Shown: positions 25,246 to 34,817, numbered from the stretch's first letter. The stretch is DNA of 57,375 nucleotides from Bacteroidota bacterium (GCA_947476185.1 CANJPX010000013.1:1-57375), one strand, 5' to 3'. The notes: generated by a model from the letters alone, not told the origin. Made by a program: numbers and translations.

Positions 25246-25995
25246 CTATAAACTTTTATTTAATAGTAAATCACTTCCGATCAATTTTTCTAGGTAAGGG
25301 TCATATACAACTTGTTTCAATAAATTGATATGTCCCATATGATGGCAATCTGTTCCGACAAATGAGATCATGTTTTTATCGATCATTTGTTCTGCTATTT
25401 TTTTTGTGGCAGGTGAATAATAGCCAGTCAAGGAATTGATATTCAGCTGTAGTAAAACACCTTTATCGATAAAAGTTTCATATTTATCAAAATCTTTGTG
25501 CCAGAAATTGTATCTTTCAGGATGCGCCAAAACGGGCTTGTAGCCGAGAAGTTGCATTTTAAAAATGATATGAAATAAATTATCCGGAGGATTCATATAG
25601 GAGATTTCAAACAATAAATATTTGTTTCCAAATGTCAATAATGGTTCCTCGTCTAATTTTCGTTCGAGATCATAATCTAAATAATATTCTGAAGCAGCAT
25701 TGAATTCGATAGGGATGTTTGCTTCATTGAGCGCTTGTTTTACATTTTTGGCCCCGTTTAAAATTATTTCGGAAGTGTTTCGATAAAAATCACTCATTGT
25801 ATGCGGGGAAGTGATTATTTTTTTATATCCCAGGCCATGCATTTCAGAGATCATTTGCACACTTTCTTCCATTGTTTTAGCACCATCATCGATCCCGGGA
25901 ATAAAATGAGAATGTATGTCACAGCCCAATACAGAAAGGTCGACCGGAGTGCTAAGCCTTTTTTGTTTTTTACTGAATATTTTAAATAGTCCCAT
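25246..25995 (-). CDS. CpsB/CapC-type tyrosine-protein phosphatase (PHP domain)
   Basis: This gene encodes a 249-aa PHP-fold protein of the YwqE/CpsB family. Metal-binding motifs are visible: DIHSHFIPGIDDGAKTMEESV near the N-terminus, KIITSPHTM, VLAHPERYNF and FVGTDCHHMGH. In Gram-positive bacteria these Mn-dependent phosphatases dephosphorylate the tyrosine kinase controlling capsule length. In Bacteroidota they occur in capsule or exopolysaccharide loci. Here it is downstream of a nucleotide-sugar cluster, but no BY-kinase or Wzc is in the window. Cytoplasmic. The gene is 56 bp after the epimerase gene, and that gap contains a palindromic repeat. Confidence 0.9.
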   Translation of the reverse strand: MGLFKIFSKKQKRLSTPVDLSVLGCDIHSHFIPGIDDGAKTMEESVQMISEMHGLGYKKIITSPHTMSDFYRNTSEIILNGAKNVKQALNEANIPIEFNAASEYYLDYDLERKLDEEPLLTFGNKYLLFEISYMNPPDNLFHIIFKMQLLGYKPVLAHPERYNFWHKDFDKYETFIDKGVLLQLNINSLTGYYSPATKKIAEQMIDKNMISFVGTDCHHMGHINLLKQVVYDPYLEKLIGSDLLLNKSL

Positions 25996-26007
25996 GGTGA
26001 ATTTTTC

Positions 26008-26035
26008 ATCCCCCTGCCCCCTTCAAAGGGGGGAC
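26008..26035. repeat. Solitary copy of the CCCCCT...AGGGGG palindromic repeat
   Basis: ATCCCCCTGCCCCCTTCAAA followed by GGGGGGAC is the same family as the sequence at 43972-44003 (ATCCCCCTAGCCCCCTTTTTCAAGGGGGAA), lacking TA after CCCCCT and with a shorter loop. It fills most of the gap between the CpsB-like and epimerase genes. Confidence 0.6.
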
Positions 26036-26051
26036 AAGCTTCGTAATAAAA

Positions 26052-27068
26052 TTATTTTGTTTTAAACCAAGCCAACGTATATTTTAATCCTTCTTCAATT
26101 TTTACATTTGGGTGATATTTTAACAAGGTTTGTGCTTTTGAAATATCAGCCAAGGAATCACGAACATCCCCCGCGCGCTCCGCTCTGTATGTTTGTTGGG
26201 TTTTTGTGCCGATCAATTTTTTTAATATTTCGATCAATTGATTTAGCGAAACCCTTTCACCAACTGCGATATTAAATATTGTGCCTTCTGTATTTATATT
26301 TTGTGCAAACATTGCTTTTATATTTGCCTGAACAGCATTTGAAACAAAAGTAAAGTCGCGTGTTTGTTCGCCATCTCCGTTCAATGCAGGAGATTGAGCA
26401 TTTAATAGCGCATTTATAAATAAGGGGATAGCTGCTGCATATTCGCCTTGTGGATTTTGACGGGGACCAAAAATATTAAAATAGCGCAACCCGATAATTT
26501 CCATAGTGTATGTTTTTGCAAAAATTTCTCCATACAATTCATTTGTCATTTTTGAAACTGCATAGGGAGAAAGTTGCTTCCCTATCACGTTTTCAACTTT
26601 AGGCAAAATTTTGCTGTCACCATAAACAGAAGAAGAACTTGCGTATACAATGCGTTTCACTTTTGCATCCCTTGCAGCGATCAACATATTAATAAAACCT
26701 GTAGCATTTACATTGTGTGTTGCTATTGGATTTTGAATTGAGCGAGGCACAGATCCTAAAGCAGCTTGATGAAAAATGTGATCAATTCCGACACATGCTT
26801 TTTTACAATCTTCGATGTTACATATATCACCTTTAATAAAAGTAAAATTTGAAAGTGAAAGGAAGGAGTTTATATTTTCCTCGAATCCGGTTGCCAAATT
26901 ATCAAGTACAACAACCTTTTTGGCATTATGTTTTAATAGATATTCGACAATATTTGAACCAATAAAACCTGCTCCACCGGTCACTAAAAAGGTCTTGGAT
27001 GCGAAATCATTTGTATGAAATGGAGTGCTATACATATCTGGAATAAAGTGTGAAGTTGTTTTGTTCAA
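26052..27068 (-). CDS. NAD-dependent epimerase (UDP-GlcNAc/UDP-GlcNAcA C4-epimerase-like)
   Basis: This gene encodes a 338-aa extended SDR protein. The NAD-binding motif GGAGFIGSNIVEYLL starts near residue 31, after an unusual 25-residue N-terminal leader also seen in WbpP/TviC-like enzymes. The active site has SSSSVYGD and YAVSKMTNELY (YxxxK). FNIFGPRQNPQGEYAAAIPLF and GDGEQTRDFTFV are typical of the WbpP/TviC group, which epimerises UDP-GlcNAc or UDP-GlcNAcA at C4 to the galacto form. Together with the TviB-like dehydrogenase nearby it could make UDP-GalNAcA. The exact substrate is an inference. Confidence 0.85.
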   Translation of the reverse strand: MNKTTSHFIPDMYSTPFHTNDFASKTFLVTGGAGFIGSNIVEYLLKHNAKKVVVLDNLATGFEENINSFLSLSNFTFIKGDICNIEDCKKACVGIDHIFHQAALGSVPRSIQNPIATHNVNATGFINMLIAARDAKVKRIVYASSSSVYGDSKILPKVENVIGKQLSPYAVSKMTNELYGEIFAKTYTMEIIGLRYFNIFGPRQNPQGEYAAAIPLFINALLNAQSPALNGDGEQTRDFTFVSNAVQANIKAMFAQNINTEGTIFNIAVGERVSLNQLIEILKKLIGTKTQQTYRAERAGDVRDSLADISKAQTLLKYHPNVKIEEGLKYTLAWFKTK

Positions 27069-27106
27069 AGTTTTTGAACTTCAAACAACAGGATAAAAAA
27101 CTTCGA

Positions 27107-28159
27107 CTACCGTTTAATATATTGTTGTTCGTAATATTTTTTGTATGCACCGGAAGTTACATTTGTCAGCCATTCTTCATTGGAGAGATACCAGTCAACG
27201 GTTTTCTCTAATCCTTCTTCAAATTGTAAAGATGGAACCCAACCTAATTCTTTCTGAAGCTTTGTAGAATCAATGGCGTAACGCATGTCATGTCCTGCTC
27301 TGTCTTTTACAAAAGTGATGAGTTTCGCTGATTCTCCTTCTGCACGGTTTAATTTTTTATCCATGATCTTGCATAATATTTTTATCAGATCTATGTTTGT
27401 CCATTCATTATGCCCACCAATGTTATATGTTGTTCCGGTTTTTGCTTTGTGAAAGATGACATCAATAGCTCGTGCATGATCTTCTACATACAACCAATCC
27501 CGGATGTTTTCTCCTTTTCCATAAATGGGAATAGGGTTATTGTTTTTTATGTTATGAATTGACAGTGGGATTAGTTTTTCTGGAAAATGGTGGCTACCAT
27601 AATTGTTTGAGCAATTTGAAATAACAACATCCATTCCGTATGTGTCGTGGTAAGCTCTTACAAAATGGTCGGAGCTGGCTTTCGATGCCGAATACGGACT
27701 GTGTGGGTCGTATGCAGTTGTTTCAGTGAACATTCCCGTTTCACCAAGTGTTCCATAAACTTCATCGGTTGAAACATGGTAAAAGCGATGCGCTGAAAAG
27801 TTGTCTTTCCATTCGTTCTTAGCAGCATTCAAAAGATTTACAGTTCCAATAACATTTGTCATTACAAATTCTAGTGGATTGCTGATGCTTCTGTCTACGT
27901 GGCTTTCGGCAGCTAAATGTATTACGCTATCAAATTTATGTAAAGAAAATAATTCATTTATAAATGCAGCATCAACAATATCACCTTTTACGAATGAATA
28001 GTTTGACTTATTTTCAATGTCTTTAATATTATTTAGATTTCCTGCATAAGTCAGTTTATCCAGATTTACAATTTGATAATCCGGATATTTGTTTACAAAC
28101 AGCCGAACAACGTGTGAGCCTATAAATCCCGCTCCTCCAGTTATTAGAATTTTTTTCAT
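27107..28159 (-). CDS. rfbB: dTDP-glucose 4,6-dehydratase
   Basis: This gene encodes a 350-aa extended SDR with GGAGFIGSHVVRLF, YHVSTDEVYGTLGETG (catalytic Asp-Glu pair) and YSASKASSDHFVRAYHDTYG. NCSNNYGSHHFPEKLIPL and GKGENIRDWLYVEDHARA are specific to RfbB/RmlB. It converts dTDP-glucose to dTDP-4-keto-6-deoxyglucose, the branch point for rhamnose and other deoxysugars. RmlA, RmlC and RmlD are not in this window, so the end product cannot be assigned. It sits 38 bp upstream of the epimerase gene in the same minus-strand series. Confidence 0.96.
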   Translation of the reverse strand: MKKILITGGAGFIGSHVVRLFVNKYPDYQIVNLDKLTYAGNLNNIKDIENKSNYSFVKGDIVDAAFINELFSLHKFDSVIHLAAESHVDRSISNPLEFVMTNVIGTVNLLNAAKNEWKDNFSAHRFYHVSTDEVYGTLGETGMFTETTAYDPHSPYSASKASSDHFVRAYHDTYGMDVVISNCSNNYGSHHFPEKLIPLSIHNIKNNNPIPIYGKGENIRDWLYVEDHARAIDVIFHKAKTGTTYNIGGHNEWTNIDLIKILCKIMDKKLNRAEGESAKLITFVKDRAGHDMRYAIDSTKLQKELGWVPSLQFEEGLEKTVDWYLSNEEWLTNVTSGAYKKYYEQQYIKR

Positions 28160-28194
28160 ATTATAGGTCCTGAGAAAATGTTTAAACTAAATTT

Positions 28195-29484
28195 TTATAA
28201 ACTCCAGTATGTTAAGTTTTTGATCTTTCCTTTTAAGATACCTTTTACATCCACTAATATTCCTCCATCAGAAAGTAGCGATTTGTAATATGCCTCATCA
28301 TGACCAAGATACTCTTTATGGTTTACAGCAACAACAACTGCGTCGTAGCCTTTGCCAATTTCTTTTGTCAATTCAAAACCATATTCATCATTTAATTCCT
28401 CTGAATCCGCGCACGGATCCACAACATCCACTTTTACTCCAAATGATTTAAATTCCTTTATTACATCTGATACTTTTGAATTACGTACGTCACTTACATT
28501 TTCTTTGAATGTAGCGCCCATCACTAAAACGCGGGATTCTGTCAAATTCTTTTTTGCGGCAATGATCTTCTTTACAGTTTGTTTGGCCACATAAAAACCC
28601 ATGGAATCATTAACATATCTTCCCGAATTGATCACCCGTGCATGATATCCCAATGCTTCTGCTTTGTATGTTAAATAATATGGGTCAACACCAATACAAT
28701 GTCCGCCAACTAAACCCGGAGAGAATTTTAAGAAATTCCATTTCGTTCCGGCAGCCTCCAAAACATCATAGGTGTTTATTCCGATACGGCTGAAAATAAT
28801 GGACAATTCATTCATCAGTGCGATGTTAACATCGCGCTGTGTGTTTTCAATAATCTTTGCTGCTTCAGCCACTTTGATGGATGATGCTTTATGAACACCG
28901 GGTTCAACAATTATTTTATATGTTTCTGCGATCACTTCCAGTGATTCTTCATCGCAACCTGAAACAACTTTTAAGATCTTCGTGATAGTATGTTCCTTGT
29001 CGCCCGGGTTGATTCGTTCAGGAGAATAACCAACTTTAAAATCCGTTTTGAATTTTAATCCGGATATTTCTTCTAAAACAGGAATACAATCTTCTTCAGT
29101 ACATCCAGGATAAACGGTAGATTCATAAACAACATAATCGCCTTTCTTTAGTGCTTTTCCTACGGAGCGAGATGCCCCTAATAATGGTTTTAGGTCAGGC
29201 AAATTATGCTCATCAATTGGAGTAGGTACAGCAACAATAAAAAAGTTTGCTGATTTTAAAACATCTATCGAAGCTGTAAATTCAATATCACATCCTTCAA
29301 AATCTTTCGAAGATAATTCCTGTGAAGGGTCGATGTTGTTTTGCATCATCTTTACCCGCTCTTCATTGATGTCGAAGCCAATTACTTTTACCTTTTTAGC
29401 AAATGCTAAAGCAATAGGTAATCCAACATATCCAAGTCCTATTACGGCAATTTTGGCTTCTTTATTTTTTATTTTATTAATCAT
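28195..29484 (-). CDS. UDP-N-acetylhexosamine 6-dehydrogenase (TviB/WbpO type)
   Basis: This gene encodes a 429-aa UDP-sugar dehydrogenase. It has the Rossmann motif AVIGLGYVGLPIALAFAK (residues 13-30), then AVPTPIDEHNLPDLKPL, ENTQRDVNIALMNE and the catalytic Cys263 in GGHCIGVDPYYL. It belongs to the TviB/WbpO/WbpA branch rather than the UDP-glucose branch. It oxidises the C6 alcohol of UDP-GlcNAc (or UDP-GalNAc) to the uronic acid with 2 NAD+. It would supply UDP-GlcNAcA to the WbpB-, WbpE- and WbpD-like enzymes encoded upstream. The operon gap before it (93 bp) is larger than for its neighbours. Confidence 0.92.
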   Translation of the reverse strand: MINKIKNKEAKIAVIGLGYVGLPIALAFAKKVKVIGFDINEERVKMMQNNIDPSQELSSKDFEGCDIEFTASIDVLKSANFFIVAVPTPIDEHNLPDLKPLLGASRSVGKALKKGDYVVYESTVYPGCTEEDCIPVLEEISGLKFKTDFKVGYSPERINPGDKEHTITKILKVVSGCDEESLEVIAETYKIIVEPGVHKASSIKVAEAAKIIENTQRDVNIALMNELSIIFSRIGINTYDVLEAAGTKWNFLKFSPGLVGGHCIGVDPYYLTYKAEALGYHARVINSGRYVNDSMGFYVAKQTVKKIIAAKKNLTESRVLVMGATFKENVSDVRNSKVSDVIKEFKSFGVKVDVVDPCADSEELNDEYGFELTKEIGKGYDAVVVAVNHKEYLGHDEAYYKSLLSDGGILVDVKGILKGKIKNLTYWSL

Positions 29485-29577
29485 AATAATATATTAGCTA
29501 AAAGATTAAAGAGATTAGACTTAAAGTCGTAGCATCAAAAATCTTGTTTGTAAATTTTATATTAGTTTATTTTCAAA

Positions 29578-30609
29578 TTAATTTTTTCTGTTTTCTTTTC
29601 TTAATGAATAAATACGTTCAATAATATCTACCACTTTTAAGCCTTCCATAGCGTTTGTTGTAAGCGTTGTTCTTCCTTTTATCGTGTCGATCACATTTGA
29701 AATAACTTGTGGATGATTATTAGCCGAGCCTTTATACGTAACGTAATCATTCGCTTCATTTGTTGGATCAAGATTTGGAATTGCATAATCTTTAATGTTG
29801 CAATATTCTACCTGATCCATGTATTGGCCACCAACTTTAACACTTCCGTTGCTTCCTATGATTGTGATACTGCTTTCTAAATTTGTTTCCCAAACGGCAG
29901 TGGAATAGTTAATACTGCCCATTCCTCCATTCATAAAATTGAAATTTACAAATCCACTGTCTTCAAATTCAGTAAGGTCTGCATGTTTGAAATCATTGAA
30001 CTTCGCTTGAATATCTTTCACGTCGCCAAAGATCCAATACAAAAGATCGATCCAATGTGAGAATTGTGTGAACAGTGTTCCTCCGTCCAGATCTTGCGTT
30101 CCTTTCCATCCACCCTTTTTGTAATAACGCTCATCACGGTTCCAATAGCAATTCAATTGAACCATAAATACATCACCAATAATTTTTTCTTCAACAATTT
30201 TTTTTAACCAGACAGAAGGCGGTGAAAAACGGTTTTGCATCACACAAAAAACGGTTTTGTGAACTTGTAATCCTTTAAAAATAACAGCTTCGCAATCAGC
30301 TTTGCTTAGAGCCATTGGTTTTTCACAAACGATATGCTTTCCGGCTTCTAGTGCTAATAAGGAGTGCTTTGCATGTAGTCCATTAGGGGTGCAAATATTG
30401 ATAACCTCAATGTCGGGATGCGCAGTTATTAATTCTTCTGCAGACGAATAGAATTTTTCTTTTAAATCATTCAATCCTAATTTTTCTTTTGGAAGAATAT
30501 CACAAACAGCGATCAGTTCCGCTTCCGGATTTCTACGGACCATTTCAGCATGACGTTTGCCAATATGACCTTGACCAATAATTGCAAATTTTATTTTTGA
30601 GTTATTCAT
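29578..30609 (-). CDS. Gfo/Idh/MocA oxidoreductase, WbpB/WlbA-like
   Basis: This gene encodes a 343-aa protein. The N-terminal Rossmann domain (AIIGQGHIGKRHAEMV) has the family motif CEKPMA (catalytic Lys97). The C-terminal domain has CYWNRDERYYKKGGWKGT and GGTLFTQFSHWIDLLYW with the active-site His. These features match WbpB/WlbA, which oxidises C3 of UDP-GlcNAcA to the 3-keto sugar. The assignment is supported by a WbpD-like acetyltransferase gene 52 bp upstream and an aminotransferase gene at the head of the cluster. Confidence 0.87.
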   Translation of the reverse strand: MNNSKIKFAIIGQGHIGKRHAEMVRRNPEAELIAVCDILPKEKLGLNDLKEKFYSSAEELITAHPDIEVINICTPNGLHAKHSLLALEAGKHIVCEKPMALSKADCEAVIFKGLQVHKTVFCVMQNRFSPPSVWLKKIVEEKIIGDVFMVQLNCYWNRDERYYKKGGWKGTQDLDGGTLFTQFSHWIDLLYWIFGDVKDIQAKFNDFKHADLTEFEDSGFVNFNFMNGGMGSINYSTAVWETNLESSITIIGSNGSVKVGGQYMDQVEYCNIKDYAIPNLDPTNEANDYVTYKGSANNHPQVISNVIDTIKGRTTLTTNAMEGLKVVDIIERIYSLRKENRKN

Positions 30610-30661
30610 TTTTATACTACTAAGATAATAAAGTCAATGAGCGTTTTGATTTTCAAATTGG

Positions 30662-31231
30662 TTATAATTTTTTTACACTTCCATTATCAAGCTTGTACAT
30701 TTCATTGCTTTCAAAACATATGGCAATTCCCTCTTTATCGAATTGTAACCGATGTCCGAATTCGCTGATCCATCCCATTTGTTTTGCCGGATTGCCTACC
30801 CATAATGAATAAGGTTGAACATTTTTTGTAACAACTGCACCTGCACCAATAAAAGCATATTCTCCAATATCATGTCCACACACAATAGTTGCATTGGCTC
30901 CGATGGATGCGCCTTTTCCTACATGTGTTTTTGCGTATTCATTTTTTCGATTGACAGCACTCCGTGGATTTATTACATTTGTAAAAACCATTGAAGGACC
31001 CAGAAAAACATCGTCATCACACGTAACTCCTGTGTAAATGGAAACGTTGTTTTGTATTTTTACATTTCTTCCCAAAACCACATCAGGAGATATGACCACA
31101 TTTTGTCCGATGTTGCAATTTTCTCCAAGTATACAATTAGCCATAATATGCGAAAAATGCCAGATCTTGGTTCCTTTCCCGATCTTGCATCCTTCATCTA
31201 TAAAAGCACTTTCATGCGCAAAATATTCCAT
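30662..31231 (-). CDS. Left-handed beta-helix N-acetyltransferase, WbpD-like
   Basis: This gene encodes a 189-aa protein built of hexapeptide repeats (CKIGKGTKIWHFSHIMANCILGEN, NVVISPDVVLGRNVKIQNNVSIY). The sequence NVINPRSAVNRKNEYAKT and the C-terminal GAGAVVTKNVQPYSLWVGNPAKQMGWISEFG match WbpD/WlbB acetyltransferases. These use acetyl-CoA to acetylate the 3-amino group of UDP-GlcNAc3NA, giving UDP-2,3-diacetamido-2,3-dideoxy-glucuronic acid. The catalytic residues cannot be fixed without alignment. Confidence 0.87.
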   Translation of the reverse strand: MEYFAHESAFIDEGCKIGKGTKIWHFSHIMANCILGENCNIGQNVVISPDVVLGRNVKIQNNVSIYTGVTCDDDVFLGPSMVFTNVINPRSAVNRKNEYAKTHVGKGASIGANATIVCGHDIGEYAFIGAGAVVTKNVQPYSLWVGNPAKQMGWISEFGHRLQFDKEGIAICFESNEMYKLDNGSVKKL

Positions 31232-31290
31232 TTTAAAGTTTAGCGTTTTTAGTTTATTGTTTACCGTTATGCACTTGACCGTTCTTCAAA

Positions 31291-32262
31291 CTAATTAAAA
31301 CTTCTATGCTCTGTTTTATTTAATTCATCTTTCGATAATGATTTAAAATAATCATACGTGATCTTCAATCCCTCTGCACGACCAACTTTGGGCTCCCATC
31401 CTAAAATCGCTTTTGCTTTTGTGATATCCGGTTTGCGTTGTTTTGGATCATCCTGTGGCAATGGTTTCGAAATTAATTTTTGTGATGTGCCTGTCAATTT
31501 AATAATTTCTTCACCAAATTCTTTGATGGAGATCTCACTTGGATTTCCAACATTTACAGGTTGAGAATAATTACTCAACAACAAACGATAAATTCCTTCG
31601 ACAAGATCATCAACATAACAAAAAGAGCGAGTTTGTGATCCGTCACCAAACATTGTCAGGTCTTCACCTCTTAATGCCTGTCCGATGAATGCAGGTAATA
31701 CGCGTCCGTCATTCAGTCGCATACGTGGACCATACGTATTGAAAATACGGATGATACGGGTTTCCAAACCATGATACGTATGATATGCCATTGTGATTGC
31801 TTCCATGAATCGTTTTGCTTCATCATACACGCCACGCGGTCCAACAGGATTTACATTTCCCCAATATTCTTCAGTTTGAGGATGCACCATCGGATCGCCA
31901 TAAACTTCGGAAGTGGAAGCAACTAAGATTCTTGCATTTTTAACACGGGCCAATCCTAGTAAATTATGTGTTCCCAAGGAACTGACTTTTAAAGTTTGGA
32001 TTGGAATTTTTAAATAATCGATTGGAGAGGCAGGAGATGCGAAATGTAAAATGTAATCTAATTCGCCTGGTACAAAAACAAATTTTGAAACGTCATGATG
32101 ATAAAATTCAAAATGTTCCAATTTCATCAAATGTTCAATGTTCTTCAGGTCACCGGTAATCAAGTTATCCATTGCAATAACGTGATATCCTTCCTTGATG
32201 AATCTGTCACATAAGTGAGACCCTAAAAAACCTGCTGCTCCTGTTATAAGTACTCTTTTCAT
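31291..32262 (-). CDS. UDP-glucuronate decarboxylase (UDP-xylose synthase-like SDR)
   Basis: This gene encodes a 323-aa extended SDR. Motifs include [55 protein letters not shown] (YxxxK), [10 protein letters not shown] and [18 protein letters not shown]. These are the hallmarks of UDP-glucuronate decarboxylase, which makes UDP-xylose from UDP-glucuronic acid. The gene follows the UDP-glucose dehydrogenase gene by only 5 bp, so the two steps UDP-Glc to UDP-GlcA to UDP-Xyl are coupled in one transcript. Confidence 0.93.
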   Translation of the reverse strand: MKRVLITGAAGFLGSHLCDRFIKEGYHVIAMDNLITGDLKNIEHLMKLEHFEFYHHDVSKFVFVPGELDYILHFASPASPIDYLKIPIQTLKVSSLGTHNLLGLARVKNARILVASTSEVYGDPMVHPQTEEYWGNVNPVGPRGVYDEAKRFMEAITMAYHTYHGLETRIIRIFNTYGPRMRLNDGRVLPAFIGQALRGEDLTMFGDGSQTRSFCYVDDLVEGIYRLLLSNYSQPVNVGNPSEISIKEFGEEIIKLTGTSQKLISKPLPQDDPKQRKPDITKAKAILGWEPKVGRAEGLKITYDYFKSLSKDELNKTEHRSFN

Positions 32263-32267
32263 AAAAT

Positions 32268-33578
32268 TTATTTTACAGTTTCTCTTCCGATGCTTGTGTA
32301 ATAATATCCTAATTCTTTCATTTGATCTAGTCCGTATAAATTTCTGCCATCAAAAATGACTTTGTTTTTTAAAAGAGAAGTAACTTTTTCAAAATCAGGA
32401 GTACGAAATAAACTCCATTCTGTTGCGATCAATAAAGCATCAGCACCTTGTAAAGCCTCGTATTCATCATTAGCATAAGAGATCTTATCCCCAATTAAAT
32501 TTCGCACATTGTTGATTGCTTCAGGATCATACGCTGTAACTGTTGCTCCTGCTTTTACTAATTCGTCAATAATGTATAATGCCGGAGCCTCACGAATATC
32601 GTCCGTGTCAGGCTTAAACGCCAAACCCCAAATAGCAATTTTTTTACCTTTCAGATCACCTTTGAAATATTCTTTTATTTTTGGAAGGATGATGGTTTTT
32701 TGTTTTTCATTTACTTCCATTACCGATTCCAAAAGTTTAAAATCGTAATTCACTTCTTTTGCGGATCTTGATAAAGCCTGCACATCTTTTGGAAAGCAGC
32801 TGCCACCGTATCCTATCCCGGGAAATAAAAAGCGTTTCCCAATTCTTTCATCGCTACCAATCCCGATGCGAACAGCATCAACATCTGCACCAACCAATTC
32901 GCACATATTTGCAATTTCGTTCATGAAGGTGATTTTTGTTGCCAGGAAAGCATTTGCAGCATATTTTGTTAATTCTGCAGATTTTTCATCCATAAAAATT
33001 ATAGGATTTCCCTGACGAACATATGGTTTGTAGAGTTCCTCCATTGTTTTACGTGCTCTGTCAGAACTTGCTCCAATTACAACACGATCAGGTTTTAAGA
33101 AATCATCAACAGCAAACCCTTCACGTAAAAATTCTGGATTTGAAACAATATCAAATTCTACTTTTGCGTTTTTAGCGACAGCAGCGCGGACTCTATCAGC
33201 AGTGCCAACCGGCACTGTGCTTTTGTCAACGATCACTTTATAATCTTTGATGATCTTTCCAAGATCGTCGGCAACACCAAGGATATAGCTAAGGTCTGCT
33301 GAGCCATCTTCACCCGGAGGCGTTGGTAGAGCAAGAAAGATGATCTTTGCTGTTTCTATTGCTTCGGCTAAATTTGTTGTAAATGTTAAGCGACCTTGTT
33401 TTATATTTCTTTCAAATAACTGATCCAAATGAGGTTCATAGATAGGGACAACACCGGCTTGCATTTTTTCAATTTTATCTTTGTTGATGTCAACGCAAAT
33501 AACATGGTTGCCTGTTTCTGCTAAACATGTTCCTGTCACTAATCCAACGTATCCTGTTCCAACTACTGCAATGTTCAT
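32268..33578 (-). CDS. ugd: UDP-glucose 6-dehydrogenase
   Basis: This gene encodes a 436-aa protein with NAD-binding [18 protein letters not shown] at the N-terminus, [39 protein letters not shown] and the catalytic Cys261 in [16 protein letters not shown]. These are specific to UDP-glucose dehydrogenases. It oxidises UDP-glucose to UDP-glucuronic acid with two NAD+ in the cytoplasm. The UDP-xylose synthase-like gene is 5 bp downstream. The aminotransferase gene is 45 bp upstream. Confidence 0.95.
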   Translation of the reverse strand: MNIAVVGTGYVGLVTGTCLAETGNHVICVDINKDKIEKMQAGVVPIYEPHLDQLFERNIKQGRLTFTTNLAEAIETAKIIFLALPTPPGEDGSADLSYILGVADDLGKIIKDYKVIVDKSTVPVGTADRVRAAVAKNAKVEFDIVSNPEFLREGFAVDDFLKPDRVVIGASSDRARKTMEELYKPYVRQGNPIIFMDEKSAELTKYAANAFLATKITFMNEIANMCELVGADVDAVRIGIGSDERIGKRFLFPGIGYGGSCFPKDVQALSRSAKEVNYDFKLLESVMEVNEKQKTIILPKIKEYFKGDLKGKKIAIWGLAFKPDTDDIREAPALYIIDELVKAGATVTAYDPEAINNVRNLIGDKISYANDEYEALQGADALLIATEWSLFRTPDFEKVTSLLKNKVIFDGRNLYGLDQMKELGYYYTSIGRETVK

Positions 33579-33623
33579 ATTTAATATTTATTGTTAATGT
33601 TTGTAGTATTTAGTAAAATGAAA

Positions 33624-34763
33624 TTATTTGCAAAATTCCAAAACGTTAGTTGTAATGTAGTTCAACGTTTCTTCATCCAATTCAGTGTGCATCGGTAAAG
33701 AAACAACTGATTCGCATAATTGCTCTGTTACAGGGAAATCTCCTGCTTTGTAGCGAGGATCCAAATATGCTTTTTGAAGGTGCAAAGGGATCGGATAATA
33801 GATCATTGCGGGAATATCCTTGCTTGCTAAAAATTCGCGCAACGCATTTCTATCAACATTTTTCAATTGCAAAGTATATTGGTGAAACACGTGGTCTGAA
33901 AATTTGGCGCGAGCAGGAGTTGTTAATTTCGAATGATTGGCAAATGCTTTGTCGTAGAAACTGGCAGCCTTGTTTCGAGCTGCAGCATAATTATCCAGAT
34001 CACGTAATTTGATCCTTAAAATTGCTGCTTGAATGCTATCCAAACGGGAATTTACTCCGATTTCATCATGCACATATTGAACGGATTGTCCGTGATTAGC
34101 TATTTTCCTGATCTTTGCTGCTAGTTGATCGTCATTGGTGAAGATTGCTCCACCATCACCATAACAACCTAAATTTTTAGAAGGAAAAAATGATGTACAG
34201 CCAACTGTTCCAATTGTTCCGGCTTTTTTGGTTGTTCCGTCTGTCGATTTGAATTTAGCACCAATAGCCTGAGCGGTATCTTCGATAACAAAAAGATCAT
34301 GTTTTTTTGCCAATGCCATGATAGCATCCATATCAGCACATTGTCCGAATAGATGAACAGGCACAATAGCTTTGGTCTTAGGGGTTATTGCTTTTTCTAT
34401 TGCTTTTACATCTATATCAAATGTACCGGGTACAACATCAACTAAGACGGGTTTTAATCCAAGAAGAGCAATTACTTCAGCTGTAGCTACATAAGTGAAA
34501 TCGGCAGTAATAACTTCATCACCCGGTTTCAATCCCAGAGCCATCATGGCTATTTGTAAAGCGTCTGTTCCGTTAGCACATGGAATTACATGTTTAACTC
34601 CAAGGTATTGCTCCAGTTCCGATTGAAAGGCTTTTACTTCCGGACCATTAATGAAAGCTGTATTGTCCAGCACATTTTGTATTGCGGCATCTACTTCCGT
34701 TTTTATCTTTTCATATTGACTTTTTAAGTCAACCATTTGAATTTTTTTAGCAATTTTTGTCAT
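33624..34763 (-). CDS. DegT/DnrJ/EryC1-type sugar aminotransferase, WbpE-like
   Basis: This gene encodes a 379-aa PLP enzyme. The Schiff-base Lys196 lies in TSFFPSKNLGCYGDGGAIFTND. PCANGTDALQIAM, HLFGQCADMDAI, EDTAQAIGAKF and NSRLDSIQAAIL complete the family pattern. It transfers an amino group from glutamate to a keto nucleotide sugar. Given the WbpB- and WbpD-like neighbours, the probable substrate is UDP-3-keto-GlcNAcA. It is the first gene of the minus-strand cluster. Its upstream region is shared with a divergent outer-membrane gene. Confidence 0.92.
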   Translation of the reverse strand: MTKIAKKIQMVDLKSQYEKIKTEVDAAIQNVLDNTAFINGPEVKAFQSELEQYLGVKHVIPCANGTDALQIAMMALGLKPGDEVITADFTYVATAEVIALLGLKPVLVDVVPGTFDIDVKAIEKAITPKTKAIVPVHLFGQCADMDAIMALAKKHDLFVIEDTAQAIGAKFKSTDGTTKKAGTIGTVGCTSFFPSKNLGCYGDGGAIFTNDDQLAAKIRKIANHGQSVQYVHDEIGVNSRLDSIQAAILRIKLRDLDNYAAARNKAASFYDKAFANHSKLTTPARAKFSDHVFHQYTLQLKNVDRNALREFLASKDIPAMIYYPIPLHLQKAYLDPRYKAGDFPVTEQLCESVVSLPMHTELDEETLNYITTNVLEFCK

Positions 34764-34790
34764 TCGTTTTTAGTGTTTTAAATAAGAATG

Positions 34791-34798
34791 CGAAGATA
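34791..34798 (-). promoter_or_regulatory. Possible -7 box (TATCTTCG) for the nucleotide-sugar cluster
   Basis: On the minus strand TATCTTCG matches TAnnTTTG at 7 of 8 positions and lies about 28 bp before the ATG at 34763. The nearest TTG upstream is 24 bp away, which is longer than ideal. It is tentative. Confidence 0.3.
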
Positions 34799-34817
34799 GT
34801 GAAAATATATAAATTCT

